Source: Caldicellulosiruptor kronotskyensis 2002 (GTDB lineage: Bacteria > Bacillota > Thermoanaerobacteria > Caldicellulosiruptorales > Caldicellulosiruptoraceae). From it: a stretch of 64,000 bases of DNA. The stretch spans positions 2,381,001 through 2,445,000 of the forward strand of contig NC_014720.1 of the NCBI RefSeq assembly GCF_000166775.1, written 5' to 3'. How positions within the stretch are numbered: the stretch's first letter is position 1; each line of letters opens with the position of its first letter. A program made the position numbers and the translations under genes. Under the pieces are notes generated by a model. The model was not told the origin of the DNA, searched no databases, and was given only the letters and a program-made list of their open reading frames with translations. This document shows positions 55,021 to 64,000 of the stretch, in pieces.

Positions 55021-55848
55021 TTACTCTTTAAGCCCTGTTGTGACTATCCCCCTGACGAAATATTTCTGAAATGCTACGAAAACTATTATGGTTGGTAAAG
55101 AAAGAAGAATTGCTCCTGCTAAAACTTGGTTCCAAAATTGATAATACTGGCCGTAAAACGAGTTGAGGCCTACCGGCAGGGTATACAGCTCTTCAGACGA
55201 AGCTATGATGCTTGGCCACATGAAACTGTTCCAGTTGCCTACAAATATGAATATAGCCTGAGTTGCCAAAGCCGGCAGCGATAGTGGTAAAAATATCTTG
55301 AAGAATATACCAAACCGCGACAGTCCGTCAATCAATGCAGCTTCTTCTAAATCCTTAGGAATTGTCAAAAAGTACTGGCGCATGAAAAATATATAGAATG
55401 CACTCACAAGCCACGGAATAATTAATCCCTTGTACGAATCAATCCAGCCAAGTTTGTTTAGAATAAGGTAAATAGGAATCAAGAGTACCTGCCCAGGTAT
55501 CATCATTGTACCTATGATAATGTAAAAAACAACCTTCTTAAATGGGAAACTTAGCCTTGCAAGAGCATATGCTGCCATGGAATTGAAAAGCAGATTGCCA
55601 GCTGTCACAGCTACTGCAACCACAAAGCTGTTAAAAAGCCATCTCATAAACGGAAACTCTGTCGTGATGTATTTATAGCTACTAAAGCTCAGCTTTCCAA
55701 AGTCAACTGAGAATTTTGTCACATCTTCTACAGGTTTTAAAGAAGTTATAACAGCAATAAGGTATGGTACCAAGGTTATCAGCGCCCATAAAATGCAGAT
55801 TGTATATAGCACTATTTTGACTCCAATCCCATAGGTATTTTCCTTCAT
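55021..55848 (-). CDS. Sugar ABC transporter permease, MalG type
   Basis: About 275 aa with six transmembrane helices. The EAA loop that docks the ATPase is EEAALIDGLSRFGIFFKIFL. The ATG at 55846-55848 suits the AAAGG site best; a GTG two codons earlier is possible. Third gene of the binding protein/permease/permease operon. Confidence 0.9.
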   Translation of the reverse strand: MKENTYGIGVKIVLYTICILWALITLVPYLIAVITSLKPVEDVTKFSVDFGKLSFSSYKYITTEFPFMRWLFNSFVVAVAVTAGNLLFNSMAAYALARLSFPFKKVVFYIIIGTMMIPGQVLLIPIYLILNKLGWIDSYKGLIIPWLVSAFYIFFMRQYFLTIPKDLEEAALIDGLSRFGIFFKIFLPLSLPALATQAIFIFVGNWNSFMWPSIIASSEELYTLPVGLNSFYGQYYQFWNQVLAGAILLSLPTIIVFVAFQKYFVRGIVTTGLKE

Positions 55849-55897
55849 CCACACCTTTTTCTCATCTCCTTTTTTGATAATCCAGAAAAATCATTAC

Positions 55898-56785
55898 TTA
55901 ATATGACATTTCCTCGCCAAAAAATTTTCGCTGAATTAATGTCAATACAAAGATAATCCCAAACACAACAAACGCCATAGCCGAGGCAACTCCCATGTTG
56001 AACTCTTTAAAAGCTGTTCTGTATATCATCACAACCATTGTCATTGCTTTTCCCATGGGACCACCATCAGAACCGCCTATAATGTATGACAAATCAAACA
56101 TCTGGAGAGTACTAATAAAAGATACAACTGTGTTGAAAAATATCATCGGTTTTAAAAGAGGTATTGTGATTTTAATAAGCTTAATAAATTCTCCTGCACC
56201 TTCAACTTCTGCAGCTTCATAAAGCTGGTCTGGAATTGTTGAAAGTCCAGACAAAAATGTAACCATATAAAACCCTACAGATCCCCAAACAGCAACACTC
56301 ACAATTGCGGGCATCACAAAAGAAGGTTCATTGAACCAATTTCGAGGAGTAATCCCAATATGACTTAAAATCTGATTCACAAGCCCATCTGTTTTGTACA
56401 AAAACAGAAATATAATCGATACTGCTACAGGTGATGTAACCGTGGGAAGATAATATGTTGTTCTGAAAAACTCCTTGAATTTTACCTTGTCATTTACTAT
56501 CACAGCTAAAATGAGAGCAATAATAAGCTGAGTAGGAACAACTAAAACCGAATAATAAAGTGTGTTAAGGATAGAATCTAAAAACATCTTGTTTGTCAGC
56601 GCTTCTTTATAGTTAGCAAGGCCTACAAATTTAGGTGGAGCATCTCCTAAGAATGAAAAGTTCTGAAAACTTATCATAAAAGCTTTTACAAGCGGGTAAG
56701 CAAAAAATACACAAAAAGACAGTATATAAGGAAGCAGCATGACAAAAGCTGTCAAGTATTCTTGCGTTTTTGTTCTATTTCTCAT
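55898..56785 (-). CDS. Sugar ABC transporter permease, MalF type
   Basis: 295 aa with six transmembrane helices; EAA loop YEAAEVEGAGEFIKLIKIT. Pairs with the MalG-type permease. Start behind GGGGGATG. No nucleotide-binding subunit is encoded nearby, so a shared MsmK/MalK-type ATPase must be supplied from elsewhere (inference). Confidence 0.9.
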   Translation of the reverse strand: MRNRTKTQEYLTAFVMLLPYILSFCVFFAYPLVKAFMISFQNFSFLGDAPPKFVGLANYKEALTNKMFLDSILNTLYYSVLVVPTQLIIALILAVIVNDKVKFKEFFRTTYYLPTVTSPVAVSIIFLFLYKTDGLVNQILSHIGITPRNWFNEPSFVMPAIVSVAVWGSVGFYMVTFLSGLSTIPDQLYEAAEVEGAGEFIKLIKITIPLLKPMIFFNTVVSFISTLQMFDLSYIIGGSDGGPMGKAMTMVVMIYRTAFKEFNMGVASAMAFVVFGIIFVLTLIQRKFFGEEMSY

Positions 56786-56828
56786 TTTTTATTCACATCC
56801 CCCTATAACTTACAGTTATATTCTTATA

Positions 56829-56860
56829 AATCAAGGCAGGCTTTTTTACCTGCCTTGATT
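56829..56860 (-). terminator. Intercistronic hairpin between binding protein and permease genes
   Basis: Perfect 12-bp stem AATCAAGGCAGG/CCTGCCTTGATT with an 8-nt loop, only weak T-tail. Probably attenuates or stabilises mRNA so that binding protein exceeds permeases. Confidence 0.7.
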
Positions 56861-56884
56861 ATTTTCCAGGTAGTATCTTCTATT

Positions 56885-58111
56885 TTACTTCATGATTTGC
56901 TTTACTCTTTCCTCAATGTTCTTCTTAAGGTCATACTTTTTGCCAATTACATAGTCTTCAAATGCTTTGTTGAAGACATCCACAACTTTTGTGCCATCCA
57001 GACCATAGAAGTAGACCTGTGCATATTTTGCACCATCAACAAGCGCTTTTCTCTCTGGATAAGTCTTAGCAAAGTTTACACCTGCACTCTTTAATGAAGG
57101 AAGTGCCAAACCTGCTTCAACCACGTACTTTTGACCACCTTCTCCAGTTAAGAATCTTATAAGTTTGAACGCTTCAGGTTTGTGCTTAGAATTCTTGCTC
57201 ATTACATATGCAACGGTGAATGCCATTGTTGACTTGCCAGCTGGTCCTGCGGGAAGTTCTGCAATTCCATATTGATCTTTTGGTATCTTTCTGTCGTTTA
57301 AGAATGGAATCATCCAGCCGCCTTCAATTGTCATAGCAGCTTTCTTGTCAGCAAATGCATCTCCAACCCAGCCAGCGCCTAAATCCTTCGGAGTCTTGCA
57401 TATTCCTTCTTTGAAAAGGTCAAGTGCAAATTTTAAGCCTTCCAAGGCTTTCGGGTCAGTAAAGACTGGCTTACTACCGTCAAATACTTTACCACCATTT
57501 TGATATGCAAAAGGTTGAATTCTTGCAAGCTCAAGATTCATTGTAAGACCTACAACCTTGTCTGTTGTAAGTTTTTTAGCATACTCTTTCAACTCCTGCC
57601 ATGTCTTTGGTGCCTGTGTAAGACCTGCCTGTTTGAACATCTCTTTGTTGTAGAACAAAACTAATGTATTGTAGTCTTTTGGAAGTCCATACACTTTTCC
57701 TTTGTATATGAATGGCTGGAGAAGTGATGACTCATAACCAATTGTTTTGACATTGTACTTTTTCATCCAGCTGTCAAGCGGCTCTAAGACATTCTTTGCA
57801 ATGTACTGCCAAGCTGGCATTGAATCCATGTAAAAGATATCTGGTTCTGTTTTAGATGCCATGAGAAGCTGCATCTTTTGGTTATAGTCACCGACAATTT
57901 CAGTAATTTTTACATCAACATTTGGATACAGCTTTTTGAACGCTGCAATTTGGTTTTGAACAATCTTCTTCTCAGCAGGGGAAGATGCCCACGCACCAAG
58001 CTTTAAAGTTATCTTGGAAGTGGCAAAAACATCTTTTTGCGCAGCACCTATTCCTGCAACCAAGGAAAGTAGGAAAATTAACGTTAATAAAATTGTTAGA
58101 AATTTTTTCAT
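56885..58111 (-). CDS. Sugar ABC transporter substrate-binding protein
   Basis: 408-aa family 1 extracellular binding protein. A signal peptide (about 1-23, MKKFLTILLTLIFLLSLVAG) has no lipobox cysteine, which is unusual for a Firmicute, so retention on the surface must be by other means. Core motifs LYNKEMFKQAGL, PKTWQELKEYAKKL and MTIEGGWMIPFL are typical of MalE-like proteins. First gene of the transporter operon. Confidence 0.9.
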   Translation of the reverse strand: MKKFLTILLTLIFLLSLVAGIGAAQKDVFATSKITLKLGAWASSPAEKKIVQNQIAAFKKLYPNVDVKITEIVGDYNQKMQLLMASKTEPDIFYMDSMPAWQYIAKNVLEPLDSWMKKYNVKTIGYESSLLQPFIYKGKVYGLPKDYNTLVLFYNKEMFKQAGLTQAPKTWQELKEYAKKLTTDKVVGLTMNLELARIQPFAYQNGGKVFDGSKPVFTDPKALEGLKFALDLFKEGICKTPKDLGAGWVGDAFADKKAAMTIEGGWMIPFLNDRKIPKDQYGIAELPAGPAGKSTMAFTVAYVMSKNSKHKPEAFKLIRFLTGEGGQKYVVEAGLALPSLKSAGVNFAKTYPERKALVDGAKYAQVYFYGLDGTKVVDVFNKAFEDYVIGKKYDLKKNIEERVKQIMK

Positions 58112-58140
58112 AAAACAAACCTCCTTTTTGAATTAAATAT

Positions 58141-58157
58141 TTCGGAAATGTTTTCGA
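58141..58157. promoter_or_regulatory. Operator at the binding-protein promoter
   Basis: TTCGGAAATGTTTTCGA directly downstream of the -10 box, where a bound repressor would block initiation. Confidence 0.6.
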
Positions 58158-58164
58158 TGATTTT

Positions 58165-58193
58165 ATTATACAACAAGTTAGTAATTTTGTCTA
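58165..58193 (-). promoter_or_regulatory. Promoter of the transporter operon
   Basis: Read leftward: TAGACA (58188-58193), 17 bp, TATAAT (58165-58170). Confidence 0.72.
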
Positions 58194-58274
58194 CAGGTTT
58201 TTTAATTAATTTTTAGATTTTGTTTATTAAGTATAAGTAATGCTGTCTTATATATTTCAAGCTTTCAAACTTTT

Positions 58275-58289
58275 TTCGAAATGTTTTCG
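58275..58289. promoter_or_regulatory. Upstream second operator
   Basis: TTCGAAATGTTTTCG, about 130 bp from the first site. Two spaced sites would allow looping by a LacI tetramer. Confidence 0.5.
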
Positions 58290-58336
58290 TAAAATCAAAG
58301 GAGCTGTCTAAAAACAAAATTTTAAAGATTTCATGC

Positions 58337-58379
58337 CACAATATATAGGCAAAATCAAATAATTAAACTATATATTGTG
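58337..58379. repeat. 12-bp perfect inverted repeat
   Basis: CACAATATATAG and CTATATATTGTG separated by 19 nt, between the transporter promoter region and the GH65 terminator. Not a terminator by itself. With the neighbouring hairpin it forms a compact structured block. Confidence 0.6.
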
Positions 58380-58385
58380 AGAAAA

Positions 58386-58415
58386 GGGCTATCCAATTAT
58401 CTTTTTGGACAGCCC
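58386..58415 (-). terminator. Terminator of the phosphoglucomutase/GH65 operon
   Basis: Leftward transcript: GGGCTGTCCA pairs with TGGATAGCCC (one G-U), then TTTTCTC. Confidence 0.7.
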
Positions 58416-58432
58416 CTTATAAGCAAAAAAAG

Positions 58433-60700
58433 CTATAAAACAACTTCTTTGCTTCTTATCTTGATTTTTACTTTGCTCCTGTCAACTCTTTTTTTGACCT
58501 CAACATTTTCCTTGGTTATGACAAAATCCAGCAAGTTTCCTTTCCACCAAATGCTAAATTTCAAAGCTTCCCACTTTTCAAAAAGCCACGGATTGACAGA
58601 GAGAACATCATCCTTTTCTACTTTTAAACCTCCAAAACCAAATATCAAAGCTTGCCATGTGCCGCCCAAAGACGCAGCGTGTATCCCCAAAGCTGTGTTG
58701 CCTTGATTGTCTTCAATGTCTGTCAAAGCGGTACGCATAAAATTTATATATGCTCTTTTTGTCTCACCCACTCTTACTCCCATCAAAGCATAAATGCTCG
58801 GACTTAAAGACGATTTGTGCATTGTCCTTTTTTCATAGTAATCATAGTTTATTTTCATGACCTCTTCATCAAACTGGTCGCCAAGCAAATACAAAAGCAT
58901 CACAACGTCTGCTTGTTTAATGAGCTGATAGCTATTTAGCTTGTCAAGCTCAACACCTTCTGGCCAGACTGGCATATTGTTGCTGTCGTATTCTTTAATA
59001 ACAAAATCTTTAAGATTAAAATATCCTTCAAACTGTTCAATTAGCTTTGTTTCAGGATGGTATGGAATATAAATCTTTGATGCAACTTTTAGCCAGTTCA
59101 AAGGTTCATCTTCTGATAAGTTTATTTTTTTTACTAACCTTTCAAAATGGCTTGGGTAATTTTCCTCTAAGCATTTCAATACTTCATAAGCCTTTTCTAA
59201 GTTCCACTTTGCAAGATAATTGGTATAGGCATTGTTGTTACAATGTTCATGGAACTCATCCGGACCTATCACATCATTTATTTCATATCTATCCTTTTCT
59301 TCATTATATTTACAAATAGAAGCCCAAAACCTTGCTGTTTCAATCACAATTTCCGCACCATAGTTTAAAAGAAACTCTATATCATCTGTTGCACGCACAT
59401 ATTCTAAAACTGCAAAGGCTATATCTGCTGAGATATGATATTCTATATCCCCTGTCCATATTCGAACAGGTTTGCCAAGATAATCGTACCCCCACTTTGG
59501 CGTCTCCTCTTGACCGGTGTCTGCAGACTCCCAGGGGAACTGCGCACCTTTGTATCCATTTTTCCTTGCATTCTCTCTTGCACCGTCCAAAAGATTGTAC
59601 CTGTACATCAGCATTGACCTTGCAGCTTTCGGATTTGTGTAAATGTAAAACGGGAGCATAAAAATCTCTGTGTCCCAAAAAACATGTCCTTTGTAGCCTT
59701 CTCCGTGAAGGCCTTTTGCACCAAGGCTTACATGTTCATCTTCTGGATTTGCCATACTAAGTAGATGGAAAACATTAAATTTAAGACTTCTATCTGCAAC
59801 CTCATCACCAATTACCTCAACCTTGGCAACATCCCAGAGCTTATCATACTCTTCTATATGCTCAGAAAGCAGCCTCTCAACACCTAATTCTTTTGCTCTT
59901 TCAAGCTTGATTGTAGAACTTCTAAAAATATCATCAACATTTTCTCTTGAGGACACCAATACACTCAGCTTTACAATCTCATAACTTTTTCCTTCTTTTG
60001 CTTCAACCTCAAGGTTTTCAGTAATAACGCTTCCTAAATCTTTTACAAATCTATTAAAATAACATTTCTGGCTATCTAATAAAACCTCTGTAGAACTTGC
60101 TATTCCCACTTTGTATCTTTTATCCTTTGTTGTAATGCCAAGGAATATACAGCTTTTGCAATCCTTTTTATCTTCTACTTCATAATGTTTTACTCTATCG
60201 TTTGGAATATCCTTGGAGTTCATGGTATTGGCATCGATAAAACTTTCTACATTTAAAACCGCTGAGTAGTTTTCGCAAACCACATTGTACTTTTGAACAA
60301 TAAGATTTTTATTTTTCATGCTGACAAATCGAAATCCCTCTATTGATGTAATTCTACCTTTTTCATCTTTTAGTCTCAATTTTCTAAAAAGCAGTCCCTG
60401 TTTTAAGTCTAAAACTCTCTTAAATTCAACAACTTCACATTTCAAAGGATTTAGAAATTCTCTATTTATATAAATCCTAAGACCTATTGGATTTGGCAAA
60501 TTCACAAGTTCTGTAACCTGAGCTGTGTCTTTGTCAAATACACCTGCTATGAAAGTTCCTGGTATCTCATCACAAAAAACCTCTTCATTGATTCCCCTTA
60601 TTCCTACATACCCATTTGTAAGAGCAAAGCAGGTTTCATGTTTATGTGAAACTCCAAAACTTTCCTGTTCAATCAGCCAGTTTTTTTCTGAAAGTTTCAT
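58433..60700 (-). CDS. GH65 disaccharide phosphorylase 2
   Basis: 755-aa phosphorylase in the same fold family as GH65 enzyme 1. Catalytic acid E482 (GPDEFHEHCNNN); HVFWDTEIFMLPFY and HKSSLSP conserved. Its specificity loop (PWESADTGQEETPKWGYD, RIWTGDIEYH) resembles what I recall of kojibiose/trehalose-type phosphorylases, though this cannot be settled here. I chose the ATG at 60698-60700, behind AGGAGG; the longer frame overlaps the phosphoglucomutase gene. Product beta-glucose-1-phosphate feeds the upstream mutase. Confidence 0.9.
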   Translation of the reverse strand: MKLSEKNWLIEQESFGVSHKHETCFALTNGYVGIRGINEEVFCDEIPGTFIAGVFDKDTAQVTELVNLPNPIGLRIYINREFLNPLKCEVVEFKRVLDLKQGLLFRKLRLKDEKGRITSIEGFRFVSMKNKNLIVQKYNVVCENYSAVLNVESFIDANTMNSKDIPNDRVKHYEVEDKKDCKSCIFLGITTKDKRYKVGIASSTEVLLDSQKCYFNRFVKDLGSVITENLEVEAKEGKSYEIVKLSVLVSSRENVDDIFRSSTIKLERAKELGVERLLSEHIEEYDKLWDVAKVEVIGDEVADRSLKFNVFHLLSMANPEDEHVSLGAKGLHGEGYKGHVFWDTEIFMLPFYIYTNPKAARSMLMYRYNLLDGARENARKNGYKGAQFPWESADTGQEETPKWGYDYLGKPVRIWTGDIEYHISADIAFAVLEYVRATDDIEFLLNYGAEIVIETARFWASICKYNEEKDRYEINDVIGPDEFHEHCNNNAYTNYLAKWNLEKAYEVLKCLEENYPSHFERLVKKINLSEDEPLNWLKVASKIYIPYHPETKLIEQFEGYFNLKDFVIKEYDSNNMPVWPEGVELDKLNSYQLIKQADVVMLLYLLGDQFDEEVMKINYDYYEKRTMHKSSLSPSIYALMGVRVGETKRAYINFMRTALTDIEDNQGNTALGIHAASLGGTWQALIFGFGGLKVEKDDVLSVNPWLFEKWEALKFSIWWKGNLLDFVITKENVEVKKRVDRSKVKIKIRSKEVVL

Positions 60701-60713
60701 TATTGAAAACCTC

Positions 60714-61385
60714 CTAAACCTTTTTGAAAAGTTTTTCATGAAGATTTTCAAGAAGTTCCAAGTTAACATTGGTCAATTTATCAACCACGTAATGAGCTTC
60801 TTTGAGCCTATCAAATTGACCATCTCTACAGACACCAATTGTAAGCATCCCCGCACGAATACCTGCCTTTACCCCATCTATAGCATCTTCAAACACGACG
60901 CACTCTTTGGGATTTACGTTTAGTCTTTGTGCAGCAGTTAGAAATATTTCAGGGTCAGGTTTTCCTTTTTTGAAATCATACCCTGTCACAATTGTATCAA
61001 ACATATTGTGAATTCCTATTTTGGTCAAAATTTTAGTAGTATTTTTGCTTGAAGAAGCAACAGCAAGTCTTATATTATTTTGCTTCAAATGATTCAAAAG
61101 CCATATGCTATCTTCAAAAGCTTCTAAATTTTCTTGTTCAACAAATTCCAAAAAAATCTTTTGTTTTTCCTCTGCCATTTCTATTAACTTGTCTTCTGGC
61201 ATATCATATGCAATGCTTCTTATCCCATCCAGCCTTGGTTTTCCGTCAACCTTCCATTTGTAATCTTCATATTCAAATTTATAACCGTGGTTTTCAAACA
61301 TCTTTTTCCATGCTTTGAAATGTAATTTTACAGTATCTGTTAAAACACCATCCATGTCAAAAATAGCAGCCTTGATTTTTCCCAT
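60714..61385 (-). CDS. pgmB: Beta-phosphoglucomutase
   Basis: 223-aa HAD enzyme turning beta-glucose-1-phosphate into glucose-6-phosphate. Nucleophile D10 and acid/base D12 (FDMDGVLTDT), ASSSKNT, KGKPDPEIF and VVFEDAIDGVKAG are intact, and the cap has DGKPRLDGIRS. The ATG at 61383-61385 has AAAGGGG ten bases upstream. First gene of the operon with GH65 enzyme 2, 13 bp apart. Confidence 0.92.
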   Translation of the reverse strand: MGKIKAAIFDMDGVLTDTVKLHFKAWKKMFENHGYKFEYEDYKWKVDGKPRLDGIRSIAYDMPEDKLIEMAEEKQKIFLEFVEQENLEAFEDSIWLLNHLKQNNIRLAVASSSKNTTKILTKIGIHNMFDTIVTGYDFKKGKPDPEIFLTAAQRLNVNPKECVVFEDAIDGVKAGIRAGMLTIGVCRDGQFDRLKEAHYVVDKLTNVNLELLENLHEKLFKKV

Positions 61386-61424
61386 GAAAAGTAAACCCCT
61401 TTGCTGTGATTGTTGTATAAGATT

Positions 61425-61453
61425 ATTATAAAAGTTTTTCGAATTGTTTTCAA
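61425..61453 (-). promoter_or_regulatory. Promoter of pgmB-GH65 operon
   Basis: Read leftward: TTGAAA (61448-61453), 17 bp, TATAAT (61425-61430). Confidence 0.75.
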
Positions 61454-61475
61454 TATCGTTTTCGATTATTTTCGA
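61438..61475. promoter_or_regulatory. Two operator-like sites over the pgmB promoter
   Basis: TTCGAATTGTTTTCA (61438-61452) lies between and over the promoter boxes; TTCGATTATTTTCGA (61461-61475) lies just upstream. Both resemble the transporter-operon operators. Confidence 0.55.
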
Positions 61476-61480
61476 CATTT

Positions 61481-61780
61481 TATAAAGACATGCTCGAAGT
61501 ATAAGGAAAGAATTTTAATAGTTTTAGAAAAGAATTAGTTTTATAATAATAGTAAAGACAAGAAAGTTAAGAAAGTTAAAAATTTAGATGGAATAACTTT
61601 ATTATAAATAATTCAGAGCAATAAAATAAAAATCAGAAGGGAGAAGAAAAGAGAGTGAGATAGAAACTCGTTCCAGTTTTTTATTGTTTTTAATTAGTTC
61701 AAAAGAAGTGATAACTAAACATTTGACATTTGCATTTTTTCATCTTACTTGTTAAATATTTAACATTCGAACACAAAAAT
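61481..61780. other. Gene-free spacer between pgmB and the rRNA operon
   Basis: 300 bp of very AT-rich DNA without a convincing gene. It contains the palindrome GTTAAATATTTAAC (61751-61764) just beyond the 5S 3' end, which together with the following T-rich strand may end rRNA transcription. Confidence 0.5.
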
Positions 61781-61786
61781 AAAAAA

Positions 61787-61903
<117 letters not shown>

Positions 61904-61976
61904 TTGTCAGCTTATTCATTTTCTTCAGCAGCTTTCTAAGCAGCCTCGCAAGTGAATAGGGAGAAAGCTCCTCTTT

Positions 61977-64000
<2,024 letters not shown>

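Overview
The window is low-GC Firmicutes DNA and most resembles the thermophilic, saccharolytic genus Caldicellulosiruptor. This is inference from gene content: paired GH65 disaccharide phosphorylases with a beta-phosphoglucomutase and MalFG-type transporter, an intracellular type I pullulanase, a very large S-layer-homology protein, and a FolE2/QueD pair. TTG and GTG starts with strong AGGAGG-type ribosome sites are common. No species call can be proved from the sequence alone.

Layout. 1-7.8 kb: repair and RNA modification genes (ogt, rlmD), a tandem ferritin-like protein facing a bacteriohemerythrin, and a response regulator/HEAT/GT2 membrane glycosyltransferase operon. 8-14 kb: tRNA-Leu(CAA), a DUF58 protein, a cytoplasmic pullulanase and a GGDEF-EAL protein. 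14-20 kb: rimI-tsaB-tsaE, an amidohydrolase, folE2-queD and a decayed PIN toxin-antitoxin pair. 20-27 kb: the S-layer/Ig-like protein, an rsbV-rsbW-sigB-like operon and an ECF sigma/anti-sigma pair. 27-37.4 kb: ytaF-like, pepV, cwlD-like, TVP38, ASKHA-ferredoxin, AI-2E-like, U32 and zapA genes. 38-42 kb: a very AT-rich glycosyltransferase/aldo-keto reductase operon and a three-gene operon of unknowns.

41.9-43.7 kb holds an encapsulin nanocompartment operon. An encapsulated ferritin (EncFtn) with a C-terminal cargo-loading peptide is followed one base later by the encapsulin shell gene and then by rubrerythrin. It is a complete iron-storage and oxidative-stress module.

43.8-51.4 kb is an accessory island. 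It lies exactly between two perfect 74-bp direct repeats that carry a palindromic operator and a promoter -35 box. Inside is a cassette of a 75-aa protein, a GT4 glycosyltransferase and a leaderless Gly/Ser-rich protein ending in a GH24 lysozyme, followed by an exported protein. Next to it is a decayed second copy of the cassette in which the same N-terminal domain is joined to a different wall hydrolase (GH73 glucosaminidase), again followed by a lipoprotein gene. An IS110 remnant and shared upstream repeats lie between. I read this as a polymorphic peptidoglycan-hydrolase effector/immunity island; it is the most novel element here.

51.4-61.5 kb is an alpha-glucobiose (kojibiose/maltose/trehalose/nigerose-type) phosphorolysis regulon: two GH65 phosphorylases, beta-phosphoglucomutase, a binding protein, two permeases and a LacI regulator. 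Similar CGAAA-N-TTTCG palindromes lie at the promoters of the units. The ATPase subunit is missing. The window ends inside an rRNA operon read leftward (5S and most of 23S).
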